From contig OZ017769.1 in NCBI GenBank assembly GCA_963969345.1, positions 11,411,725-11,475,724 on the forward strand: a stretch of DNA of 64,000 nt, written 5' to 3'. Origin of the DNA: Turbatrix aceti. Lineage: Eukaryota > Nematoda > Chromadorea > Rhabditida > Panagrolaimidae. Positions 11,324 to 22,421 of this stretch are shown one piece after another; within the stretch, counting starts at the first letter, position 1, and each line of letters starts with the position of its first letter. The notes below the pieces were generated by a model. It had not been told where the DNA came from. It saw nothing but the letters and a program-made list of their open reading frames with translations, and made no database searches. The position numbers and the translations under genes are program-made.

Positions 11324-13002
11324 ATGTTCTTTCACGCAACCCTTGCACGCTCTTTTATCCAATCTCTGAGAGTTCGGGGGGACGATGATTTCGTAGATCG
11401 TCTGAATTATTATTACACCCCAATTATGCTTTCTATTGCTTGCCTTATCATAAGTGCCAAACAGGTAAGTTTTGTTCCGTTGTAATTCATGGACTTTAAA
11501 AACGTCAATTTTTAGTACGGAGGTACACCCATAGAATGTTGGGTGAATCCACATTCTCGGGAATCCATGGAAGAGTATATTGAATCGTATTGCTGGATTA
11601 CAAATACTTATTGGGTTCCCATGTATGAGAACATACCAGATGACCATACAGCACGAGAGCAGCAACAAATCGGGTATTACCAATGGGTACCCTTTATACT
11701 CATTGCTCAGGCACTGATGTTTTCTTTGCCATGTATACTTTGGCGGTTACTCAACTGGCAGACGGGCTTGAATATTCAAAATATTGTCGCTATAGCCTGT
11801 GAGGCAAAGAGCATTGTCGATCGCGGTGAGCGCGAGCGAGTGGTCACCTCAGTAGCTGCAGGGGTTATCGATGTTTTGGATTTGCAAGAACAGAACGTGA
11901 CTCCTCATCCTAGTAATTCATTTATAGGAAAATTGAAAATGAGCAGGTAGGTTGAAACGGAATTCCATAAAACTGTTGGTTTTTTAGATTTTTCAGAGGA
12001 TATTACGTTTCCGCAATCTACATAGTGATCAAGCTTTTGTACACTGCCAATATCATGGTTCAATTTATGCTGTTGAACGCAGCTTTGAAATCCAGTGATT
12101 ACATGCTTTTTGGGTTTCAAGTTCTATCTGATCTCATGGCCGGAAAACCCTGGACTGAATCCGGACACTTTCCTCGAGTTACACTCTGCGACTTTGAAGT
12201 CAGGTATCTTGCTAATCTCAACAGGTATACCGTCCAGTGCGCTTTGCTAATCAACATTCTCAACGAAAAAGTTTTTGCATTTTTTTGGTGCTGGTATCTC
12301 GTGCTAGCTGTTATAACCACTTTTTCTACCCTGTTTTGGATTACAAATTGTTTGCTACAATCCGAGAGAGTTGACTACGTTCTCAAGTATATGCAAATAG
12401 CCGAAAGCAGCGATCGCAAAAAGAAATCCAGGTTGACAACAGAAATGATTGATTCTGAATCAAACATGGAACCCTTTCGTTTACCTGATTCTTATTTGTT
12501 GTGCAAATTTGTCGTCGACTTTTTGAAACCTGACGGGGTAAGTTATTTTTAATTTTATTACAATGTGACACGTGATCAAAAATGAACAATGATTGGCAAC
12601 TTGCAGGTATTCACGCTACGTCTAATGGCCAATCATGCAGGTGAGCTGGTAGTTGTCAGCATCGTGCGGAAACTTTGGTACGAATTTCGTGATAGAAACT
12701 GGAAAGAGTTTGAAGAATACACCAGATATCAAAATCAGGGGTGTTATTACCGACAGCAACAGGAATCAGGAGACTTACAGCAGCGAACGCAATTCAAATC
12801 TTCGTCTTTAAGGCCTACCTTATCAATTGATCCCGGAAATCGCAAAATTGCCCTTCTGACAACAAAACCAAGGACACCCCCTAATCATGAGTCAATTATT
12901 CTCACCAACACTGCGGTAACTGGATTTAACAGTGGTTCCAGTGAGCTGCCTCCAAAGCTTACACAATCAATGAATGAAAAACTTTTACCATCAGCAATAT
13001 AA
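11324..13002 (+). CDS. Innexin gap-junction channel subunit
   Basis: Four exons: 11324-11464, 11516-11946, 11997-12537, 12607-13002; 502 aa. Diagnostic innexin features: DDDFVDRLNYYYTPIML at the N-terminus, TM1 ending ISAKQYGG, conserved extracellular cysteine (IECWVNP), the signature YYQWVPF before TM2, a second extracellular loop, and LINILNEKVFAFFWCWYLVL at TM4, then a hydrophilic cytoplasmic tail. Innexins assemble into hexameric or octameric hemichannels that form gap junctions; the family is large in nematodes and the exact paralogue cannot be named. Exon 3 could alternatively start at 11988 after TTTTTTAG, adding three residues in frame. An acceptor-like TTATTTCAG lies about 38 nt before the ATG. 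Confidence 0.93.
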
Positions 13003-13263
13003 AGTATAGTAAATACATGGTTCGACATTAGAAATATTTATCAGTAACAGCCGTAGCCCAGTAATGCAAAGCAAATGATGGCGACGCATGCACTGAAAAA
13101 AACCGTAAGTTTTTTGATTGTTTTTTGTAAACAACGAACCCCATAATCGTAATCAAAAAAATATACAAACGGTGGTCATAGTGATTGGCCAGTGACGAAG
13201 CAAGCCTCAGCGGTTTGACAATGTGAGGTTGATTCCCTTTAATCTTATCGGTTAGTTTTTAAC

Positions 13264-13470
13264 CTATGCTCCCTTTTTACCTGCAATGTTTGGGGGATGG
13301 TGTTGTTGGTACGATGATGTCGTCGTTAGCGGCGTCGGTCCCTCAGCGATTAGTGTAGTTTGATTCCATTGCGGCGAGATTATTTGTATCTGAACGCCTC
13401 TAGCAAATAGAATTGAACACAGAATTGCCACTACTAAAATGTCGATCGTAGTTAAGCGCCTTCTCAGCAT
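13264..13470 (-). CDS. Doubtful small membrane or secreted protein
   Basis: A 68-codon frame from the ATG at 13470. It begins MLRRRLTTIDILVVAILC, basic residues followed by a hydrophobic segment like a signal anchor, then a polar Thr/Pro/His tail. A CAG|GTAAAA donor-like site near the end leaves open that it is one exon of a larger gene. No homologue is recognised and there is no neighbouring support. It may be a chance frame. Confidence 0.2.
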   Translation of the reverse strand: MLRRRLTTIDILVVAILCSILFARGVQIQIISPQWNQTTLIAEGPTPLTTTSSYQQHHPPNIAGKKGA

Positions 13471-13948
13471 ACGCACTTTTCTTTGTGATGTCAAGACGCA
13501 ATAATTTCGACCAGTCTCATAACCTTATCAACAGTTTTTATGCAAATTTCTGCGTGACAATTGGAATTTTTACTTTGAAAAAGTTATGTTTAGTGCCAAG
13601 TTTATGCCGGTCTCGAGCTAATGACGACGATAAGACATCTTTATCAGCAGGGGTTTTCTATGCTATCAATACGGGGCTATTGAAGGGATCAAAGGGCAAA
13701 TTTTTGTGTACGAGCACAAAGGCTCCAGTGATTGATCAAGTTCTTCTAGCTAATAATACTGCAATACTATGCGATCTTATCAGAGGGGTATATGGTCTTG
13801 CACGAAAAATACATACATGCGTATTGTGGAACTAAAAAAATGATTTAGAGTTTTTCAGTGTAGTAACAAAAAGTTTTGAGCTCTTCTTTGTTGGGACCCT
13901 TTTTTCGTAATTTAGCTGGAGGAGGAATTTAACTGGAGGTAAGCACGT

Positions 13949-13987
13949 ATAAAGATTAGGCATACGTGCTTAATGCCTAATCTTTAT
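13949..13987. repeat. 14-bp stem, 11-nt loop hairpin
   Basis: ATAAAGATTAGGCA at 13949-13962 is the exact reverse complement of 13974-13987, separated by 11 nt. It lies upstream of the daf-36-like gene. It could be the remnant of a small inverted-repeat element. Confidence 0.7.
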
Positions 13988-14203
13988 CAGTCTATGTTCG
14001 GATCAGAATTATGTATTCCACTAATCTCGTGCTACGTACGCCCGCGCATTATGACATTTTCAAAGTTGGGGGAGAAGAGCGGCGATTACGGAGTTACTGA
14101 TCACAAGCCACGCCTATTATTTCCACAAAAAAGTTTTGTTTTAAAAGGACTTTTATACTTGATTTACTTTGTATATATGTCATAAAATCAGACCGATTTC
14201 AGA

Positions 14204-15778
14204 ATGGTAAATGCAACTGATTTCTCGCCTACTGCATGGTTCAATGTTGAGCCATCAGGTGGTATCGTAACAACTGTGATTATTGCTGTCTTATATGGGC
14301 TATACTGTTATGCTGTCAGACCGCTGAATCGCATAGTTCGACTCGGGGATTTAGGATTTTATTTTGGAGATCCTAAGGTGCGTTATTTGTCATATTGTAC
14401 TTTACAGCGAAATAAACTATTTTTAGCCTCCAAAAGAATACGAACAAATGCTAGTCGAACGAATGAAAAAAATTCGTGTTCTTGGCGAGTTGCCTCCTGT
14501 TTTTCCGAACGGATGGTATTGTGTGTCAGAATCATGGTCATTAGCTCCACAACAAATAAAGCCTGTCGTCTTTATGGGCAAATCTCTTACACTTTTACGT
14601 GGTGAATCCGGCAGTGTGCATCTTATTGACTCGTACTGTCCTCATCTCGGTGCGTCATTCAACGTTGGTGGTCGTGTAGTGGACGAAAACTGCGTGCAAT
14701 GCCCTTTTCACGGTTGGATTTTTTCTGCGGAGACTGGAAAATGCACTAAAATTCCGTATTCTAAATCCATTCCAAAACAAGCTAAAGTTTCTGTATGGCC
14801 AATTGTGGAGAGAAATCAGCATATTTACGTGTGGTATCACTGCGATAAATTGGCACCTACGTGGCAAATCCCTGTCATACCTGAAATAGATTCAGGGACA
14901 TTTAAGTGGAAAGGAAAGTCGGAGTGCGAAATCCTCTGTCATATACAAGAAATTCCTGAAAACGGTGCCGATGTAGCTCATCTCCATTATCTACATTTAT
15001 CTGGGATAAACAGGGGTAACGACATCACAAAGATTGATATGGAAAATCCTGAACCATACATCAAACACGTATGGAATGCTACGTGGGCTCCAAATGATCC
15101 GCCTAATCAGCATATCGCAAACATGAATTTGGAACATTACATGACATTATGGGGTAAAAGATTACCGTTAACAGACACTACACTACGCGCTGAGCAGGTT
15201 GGTGACCTTTTTGCGAATTACTGAATACATCCCGAGATGTCAATTAAATTTTTATAAACAACCTGTCTAATACGATTAAATCACTTTATGTAGCGCATCT
15301 TTGAGAGACTTTTGTAACAGCATAGTTTCAAACTACAACGTGCTTATTTTTCAGATCGGCCCCGGCATTGTTCACATGCATTTGGATTTTGGAATCTTTG
15401 GACGAGGTGTATGCATCCAAAACATAACTCCCGAAGAACCCGTACAACAGCGAGCAAGATTTAATCTTTACGCCCAAACATCAGCTGCTTATGCCAAATT
15501 CTTTCTTAACAGTGAAGCTGCACATGTGAGTTTTCCTCCTTGGATTAAAACATACGACATTATGTTTGCAGTTCGAAAGAGACGTCTATATCTGGACAAA
15601 TAAAAGGTACATTCGTAGTCCCCTGTACGCTAAAGATGATGGCCCGATCAATAAGCACCGTAGATGGTATTCACAATTTTATGCCAACAACTCTCCCTGT
15701 CTCCTAGCTGATGGTACACTAACCAATGAACCGGAACCAGTTCCAACTGACGAATTGAATAGCAAACTTGACTGGTAA
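14204..15778 (+). CDS. daf-36: DAF-36/Neverland Rieske oxygenase (cholesterol 7,8-dehydrogenase type)
   Basis: Four exons: 14204-14377, 14427-15197, 15355-15525, 15572-15778; 440 aa (C. elegans DAF-36 is about 428). An N-terminal membrane segment ([18 protein letters not shown]) is followed by a Rieske [2Fe-2S] site: Cys129-X-His131 and Cys150-X2-His153 (SYCPHLG, CPFHGW). The mononuclear iron motif is [13 protein letters not shown], with Asp240, His243 and His248. The family converts cholesterol to 7-dehydrocholesterol, the first step toward dafachronic acid in nematodes. The ATG follows GATTTCAG by one nucleotide, so this is almost certainly a trans-splice site. A competing acceptor (TTTACAG, 14401-14407) leads to a dead frame. 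Confidence 0.93.
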
Positions 15779-17271
15779 ATTGTTGTCAACAATTTTTGAA
15801 ATGTAACAAGGACATATACTTGTTCTAAATGCTATTTTTAGTATTTCTTGTATTGCTTACTCACAAAAAAAAGGTACAAAACACTTGCATACATAAAACA
15901 AATTACGGCTATCAGATTGTGCCTCTTTTCTTTAAATATCGAAAGACAAAACATTTTTTGTTTACCAAATTTTACCTTCAACATTTTTTCATATTACGTA
16001 ATTACATTATATTATAAATAAATCGTATAACTTCGACTGATCTTGCCGACTAAAAATGCAGAGGCATTAACTGCACTATTGAACTCTTTGGGTAACTAAT
16101 GTTGTTCACAAAAAATGCATGTTATAGGTTGTTAAAAGCAGCCGCAATTGCAATTGCGTCATGAAAATTTGATTATATCAATATTGGAGAAAACAAAGAA
16201 TAGTATACGTGTTTTTATGCCTCGTTGCACAAACTGAAGGAAAAGATAATACGGTCGTATTCAAGTGCTTAAAGGAAAGTTTTGATACGATTCTATTGCC
16301 TCCATTGCGTCTGTCTACATAACGCCTACTACCTACAAGAGCAAGCAATGCTGTATTTAATTTTTTTTAAGACCCGAGAAATTGTTTTTGAACTCATTTG
16401 AATACAATGTGACGCAGCACTCTTGCTCCATAGTCTTAGGCATCAAGTTATTCACGCTATAGTCCAAATAAAGGAAAATATTGTTATCTGCTTCTCACGT
16501 ATATTTTGTACTTCCTTGTAATGTTGAGTAATTTTATTATTGAATTAAGCAAGGTTTATTGTCTAAAAAAATAGCGGGAGGGTATGGTAACATGATTTTA
16601 AATTTTGAGGTACACCATCACAAACGAATCAAATGCGCCGCTATACTACGAAAACTTGTGATTTTTGCTTTCAATTTTTACTTTTACGCTTCAGATAATT
16701 ACATCAGCAACTAAAAGTGCATGTGTTTTTAAGCATCTTGAAACAATATAAATATTTTTATTGTTTCAGTGTGTTTTTCATATTTCTTTTTAAAACCAAT
16801 AAAAATAATATTTTGAGATGATTAAAGTTTGTTGATAATTAAAAAGTTTGTTGCGTAACTCGATGCTCAATTAAAAATCCACGATTCTGATATCTCATTT
16901 ATCCACATCCTGCACTCAACGCAAATTTTTTTTTTGGTAATTTTGTTTAATAATGTTCTGGGAAAAGCAAAAGTCACGGTATCGTCATCGGGAACATCAC
17001 TGTGCTGCACAGAACATCCGTTTCAAAAAGTAAGAGACAAGAGCGTCTTTCTTGGATTGGATTTTTTGCCTCACATTAGTGCCGTTATTTTTTGTTTAAC
17101 GTGATACAGCAAACTCCGCCTTAAAGTAGAAGCGTATTATGTAGGGGTGCCTTGAAGAAGGCAATTAAGGATGGTGTACAAGGCAAATAGCCGGTGACAA
17201 ACCTCCCACATTTATCCACCCAGCCTACACCACCATCACCACCACCATTCATTTTGCAGCGCGCTATCATC
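15779..17271. other. Intergenic, about 1.5 kb, no supported gene
   Basis: Very AT-rich spacer between the daf-36-like gene and the secreted cysteine protein gene. No RNA gene, repeat array or coding frame was found. It ends with the ATTTTGCAG acceptor (to 17259) that probably receives the spliced leader of the next gene. Confidence 0.5.
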
Positions 17272-19088
17272 ATGTGGATTGTCGTTGCGCTGTTTATCAT
17301 TTACATTATCAATGTTAGCAGTAGCACGAGTATTCATGGATTTGAACCCTACGTATACGGCCGCGTATCACCTGAATTAGTCATTTCGGCTAGACGCATT
17401 GGATCCACTGGTATGATCTTTTTTGATTTGTTGCACGTGATGATACAATGTGTGAACTTCAGAGCGATTGAACTACATAAACGAAATCAGTCATGTGTCT
17501 TCCGAAGATGAAAAGTAAGTAATTTCCTGCATTTTTTAATTGAAAAACAAAATCTGACAATGTGGAAAAACGTTTCAACCAAGAATAGGGTTACCATCTC
17601 CTGACAATGGAAAAAATTATTCAAACTTTTAAAATTATGCAAAACGCGTCTTCGACTTCTCTCCTCAATTATCCTTACTCTTTTTTTTTTCCTTTTCAGC
17701 TAATGACATTTCAAGCAACAGTTCTGTTTCTGTTTTCTGAACTAGCCAGCTAAATGGTGAATGAAGGAAACCTTCTTTCTTCCGAAGGCATTCTAAATTA
17801 GTTATATGAATAGAAAAACTAAAATGTTATTTTTTTGTAGTATACTATCAACTCTGGGAGCAAAGAGGTTGAAATTGCAGCAATAATTTTTTTGTATGAA
17901 TTAAAATTTTTTAACGAAGTTGTAAAAATAAATGACTGCAAAAAAAGTTTAAATTGGGTCAGATAAAGATATTTTTTCAATTAACGTCTTCAAGATGTAT
18001 AATCTCGACCCCAACATATGTGAGAATTGATGTAGAAAAATTCTCATCATGCAAAAGAGCTAAATTTGTGGACAAAACATATGGCCTTCTTCAAAACAAC
18101 ATATGGTCACTGGAAAAAACGAATAAAAATAACTGCGAACAAAAAAATAAAAATTTTATTTAAAAATATGATTGCGCATTTTATGGCCTTTTCAAAATTT
18201 TATTTTTCAAACAAATGTGTATTCTTTTTAGAAATCAGTTATTTTTGAAGCACTTTGCAACATGTGCAACAGTAGGCGAAAAAGTAAGCAACAGCTTGAC
18301 GGAATCCCTCGCTTTTCTGACATCAAATGCTGAGAGTCGGCACAAAGTGGGTACGGTACTGTCATTGCTAGAAGCAATTGGCGTAGACGAGGTGCCGGCT
18401 GCCATAATGGTACTCCCAGTCGCAGAGATGGCAGCAACCATCGATGAAGCATGCCTCAAGAATGAATTGCAATTTCAATGTGCTGAGGCTTTTCTCAACG
18501 ATCGCAACGCTGTCGACGAACACATTGCAAGACTCATGCAGCAGGATGGAAACGTCAAATTCATGTTTGAAAGTGAGTGTCGTCGACCCGAAGCTGCCAT
18601 ACCTGTCTACTCGTGTATTGGACAAAGCATGCTCGCTATCGACGAAGATTGTCATTACGTGAGTTTTGATTGCTTTTTTTTCTTGCAACAAGGTTTTTTT
18701 TCAGTCAATTAAATCATACAACAAAACACGTCGCGCTGTCAACTCACACATTCAGGCAGAGTACAACGGCACAATGACTCGCATTGAAGCAGCTCTTGAT
18801 GAAGCTGAAAATTCAGATACTGTATACGCAGAAGCCGAAGATCAGATGCGAAATGTCTTTGACGATCTTCTTCGGCATGAAGCATACAAGTGTCGTTCGT
18901 TCTACATAATGGAACGATGTCTTGCAAAGTCAGTCAATGAAAAATGTGGTAATTCTGCTGTCGGAGCCGTCAAAACGCTTTTACGTGTAGGATACCTACA
19001 ACGTGAACGCGGCGACAACTTCCACTCTCACCTTCTTCAGGCGCAAATTCCTACGTCTTCTGCGTGTTTGAAGGTGTTCGATGCGTGA
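17272..19088 (+). CDS. Secreted cysteine-patterned protein, family not recognised
   Basis: Four exons: 17272-17410, 17463-17514, 18232-18658, 18705-19088; phases agree, 333 aa. The start (MWIVVALFIIYIINVSSS) is a clear signal peptide. The mature part carries spaced cysteines in helical-looking sequence: FATCATVG, DEACLKNELQFQC, ESECRRP...YSCIG, DEDCHY, YKCRSF...ERCLAK...EKCG, SSACLK. Even spacing of cysteine pairs suggests a disulphide-bonded extracellular helical domain. It faintly recalls nematode chondroitin proteoglycan (CPG4-type) or DUF19 domains, but this is not established. An acceptor ATTTTGCAG ends 12 nt before the ATG. The intron 17515-18231 is long for this locus (717 nt). Confidence 0.75.
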
Positions 19089-20432
19089 TCTTCGTTCTTT
19101 TATAAATTTGATATGTTTGTATCTGACAAAAAAAACTCGGTTTACTCTTTTTTTGTACGCGCTCATGCATGACGGCATGGTTTGTAAAGTGACACACTGA
19201 TCGTTTTATTTGTAAGTTGTTCTCGATGTGAATATTATATACAGGATTCATAAAGAGACCAGTTGATTTTGCCAGTTGTCTAATAAAAAAAGCAAATGAC
19301 AGACACATCATTGGACTGCTTCAATTATGATTTATCGCGCGCAGTTAGCATTTACAATGATCAGAAACAAAAATTATTTGGGTTGCCTGATTATTCTTAC
19401 AGACCGGAATAATACTAAATTGTTTTTTCTGTTGCACGTACTGTATTATTTTGTTAAAATACATATATGCATTATACTTATGGGAATCAAAAGCGCATAA
19501 AAGTAACGTCCCTATAATAAAAAAAATTATTTGTTGGTTTTTACGATCGCCGTATTATTTTCACAATCTTTACATTTTTTGGCTGACAAAAAATAGTATT
19601 GTAAATAGCAGTTACAGACAATTTTTTTTCTTATTTCTCTTCAGCTTGTGAACTTTTTTAACATTTGGCGTTTGTGTCAGTGCTTTACAATTTATTAAAA
19701 AAATGACGTTTCGTCGAGATGTGGAATGCTAAAAATTACGTCTACGCGCGTACACTCTCAAACACCACACGCGGATTATCTTTCATCCTTTTCAGAACAA
19801 TATTTTCTAAATTGCTTAAAATTTGTTGTTCGTGAATTCGATTTAATTTTTGTATGTGCATTTGTTTTTTTATCGTAAAAAGGCAGATTCCGTTATAAAG
19901 TTAACTGGCTATTTTTTTATATCTGCTTTTGTGGTGTTACCCCGGACGACACCTTCCATTTTGCGGTTAAACAAATAGCATAGATTCACGTTATAGCGTT
20001 GGACTGATTTAGTCAGCGCAGAAAAATAAAGCCCCTGCGTTTGAAATAAAATGTAAGCCCTGTGTTAGCATTTCTGATTTGCTCTCTGCGTTGCATGCAT
20101 CCCCCCCCCGCGGCAAAAGATCTACGTCAAACGTACGCCGTCGAGTGTCTGGCATTGCGTTCTCAAAGCTAAATCCATATTTACTAATTTAATACATGCT
20201 ACGCATATAAACTGTGTGCGCTTTGCTGTTCAATTTTCATTGATTACTAATCTTTGCTTTTCCATAAATTTTTATTCTGATTTTACAGGGTTGAGAAGTC
20301 AAAAAATACTTTCGGTTAGCGTCAAGCTGAAAATAAGCAGCTTTAAGGTTGCTGACGCTGTCACACGGCTTTCCGTGGCACTTCATTGGTTGCCATCTCT
20401 CGGTTACTTGTTCCATTACGAAGTCATAAATT
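19089..20432. other. Intergenic, about 1.3 kb, no supported gene
   Basis: AT-rich spacer upstream of the CDF transporter gene, with a short C-run at 20101-20109. No coding frame, RNA gene or repeat is supported. Confidence 0.45.
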
Positions 20433-22100
20433 ATGCCCCAGGTTCCTCTCTTTTCTGCTCCCACTGACGAAGAGTTAATTCATGAATCCGCGATTGCTGC
20501 GGAATCTACTGATATTTCTGATCTTACGGTAGTTGAACGCAATCTTGCCAAGTCCGATACGGATGCGTCATTCGAGGGCTCTGCTTCTGCTTCCCATCCA
20601 CAGGTAAACGTTTTGTGTTGGTATTGTTATTGATTTTGTTTTTGTTTTTGCATTGTTTAGATAGCAAGTCATCGACGTAGCCGATCTCCTTCTGCCTCCT
20701 CGAATCACAGCCAAAGCAAACGAGTCAGCAAGTTTTATGAGCGACAGAACAACTTACTCGAAAAGTACGAGGATGACAGTCGACTGGCACAGAAGTCGCT
20801 CAAGCAGCGACCGGCTAGCATGAGTGTGAAATCTGAAGTCATCGACGAAGTCCAGTCGACTACCGAGGAACATGAAGGACACGCTCTCATCCCAGACGGC
20901 TCGGCCGAGGATGATCTTGCTCCCACGCCGTGCAGTGTACGGCAGCCCACGTCGCCCCGCATCACCTTTATCGATCGGTAGGTATCCACTTTTTTCTGCT
21001 CTTGGTTATAAGAGTTTGATCTACGTAGAATGCACGTCCACTTCAGCGACCACTCGGCTGATGACAGTGAGGACAAGCAGAATAACAACTCTGCACGTCG
21101 CTTGGCGCTTCTGACGCTGATTGTCAACGTCATGCTCATGCTGTTCAAGGCCGTGGCTACCTATCTGTCTGGATCGCTTTCCATTCTCTCGTCTGTGGTG
21201 GATTCGGCTGTCGATATTACTTCCGGTCTGGTAATCTGGCTGACCGCGAGGGCTATCAAGCGACGTGATCCCTACGACTATCCCCGGGGAAGGACTCGCC
21301 TCGAACCACTGGCGCTCATTATTGTCAGCGTGGTTATGGCTGTAGCCTCGCTGCAGATTCTCCTCCAGGCAGTTTCGTCCATTATCGAGGGCTCTATTGA
21401 TCCAAAGGTCGACTTGACGACTGTCATCATCATGGTGTCCACTGTCGTTATAAAAATGACACTTTTTATAGCTTGTAAATTGTGAGTTTTTTTAAGCATA
21501 GTACTACGTTGATTTGTGAATCAATTTTGTGATTTTTAAAAGATGTTTTACGGTGTTATCTTTTTTATTGCAGTCAACACAAAAATCATTCCGTTGATGT
21601 TCTGGCCCAAGACCACCGTAACGACTGCGTGTCCAACACTGTGGCCTTGCTGTGCGCCTTCGGGGCCCACCACCTTTGGGTGTACCTTGATCCCATCGGC
21701 GCCATTTTGGTGTCCATTTACATCGCGGTGACGTGGTATCAAACTGGTAAAGAACAACTCAACATTCTGAGTGGTCGTTCTGCTGAGCCTGATTTCATTA
21801 ATCGAATCATCAAGGTTATATTTTTTATAAGTATTGTTAACCGCTTGTCTGTTGTAGATCTGCATTGATCACGACCAAGAAATTCAATACATCGATACCG
21901 TCTACGTCTATCACTTTGGTCACCACTTTTTGGTCGAGGTTCACATTGTTTTGGATCCAGAAATGCCTCTTAGACACGCGCATGACATCAGTGAGAGTCT
22001 TCAGATCAAAATTGAAACATTACCCGAGGTAGAACGTGCATTTGTTCACTGCGATTACGAGTACGATCATCATCCTGACACTGAACATAAAATTGTTTAA
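20433..22100 (+). CDS. Cation diffusion facilitator, manganese-type (SLC30/MTP8-11-like)
   Basis: Five exons: 20433-20603, 20661-20977, 21029-21481, 21574-21814, 21858-22100; 474 aa. The cytosolic N-terminus (about 160 aa) ends with KFYERQNNLLEKYEDD, a stretch typical of the Mn-CDF clade. TM helices follow (RLALLTLIVNVMLMLF onward) with DSAVD on TM2 and DVLAQDHRND on TM5, the paired Asp/His sites that coordinate the transported cation. The C-terminal cytosolic domain (IDTVYVYHFGHHFLVEVHI) is the usual alpha-beta dimerisation domain. CDF proteins export divalent metal in exchange for protons; Mn specificity is inferred from clade resemblance. The acceptor before exon 3 (CTACGTAG) is weak but phase-consistent. 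The gene converges with the minus-strand SDR gene, 321 nt away. Confidence 0.88.
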
Positions 22101-22421
22101 TTTCTCTTTTTGATAATTCTCCGGTATTAATTGTTGTGTTAAGTGTTTTGTAATGTTGTTAAGCGTTTAATGTGCATTAATAATTGCAACCATGACAAAT
22201 AAATACACGCTGACATGTTTTTAAAAGGAGCATGGTTTTGCCGATAGCTTGCGTGCAAAAAATAAATGTTTACAAGTTTTGTTTTTGTCCATTATCAGAT
22301 TATGCTGTTTCACACCTTTTTTTTCTGGCCGTACTTCTATGTATTAATTATACGTTTATCATTGCAAAAATTATTATAAATAGTTAGCATAAGAGTTTAT
22401 GATTAATATCCGGAAATTATT
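22101..22421. other. Convergent 3' intergenic region
   Basis: Holds the 3' ends of two converging genes. AATAAA-type signals occur on the plus side (around 22198-22202 and 22240-22246). Nothing else is seen. Confidence 0.5.

Larger units (their letters stand above)
13003..14203. other. Intergenic between innexin and daf-36-like genes
   Basis: Contains one weak minus-strand candidate (13264-13470, listed separately) and a short stem-loop at 13949-13987. Otherwise no recognisable feature. Confidence 0.45.

Noticed and set aside
11324..13002. Bestrophin as first impression of the four-TM channel
   Set aside because: YYQWVPF and DDDFVDRLNYYY are innexin signatures; bestrophin motifs are absent.
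14408..14605. Alternative exon 2 start in the daf-36-like gene after TTTACAG
   Set aside because: It leads to a dead frame that loses the Rieske domain.
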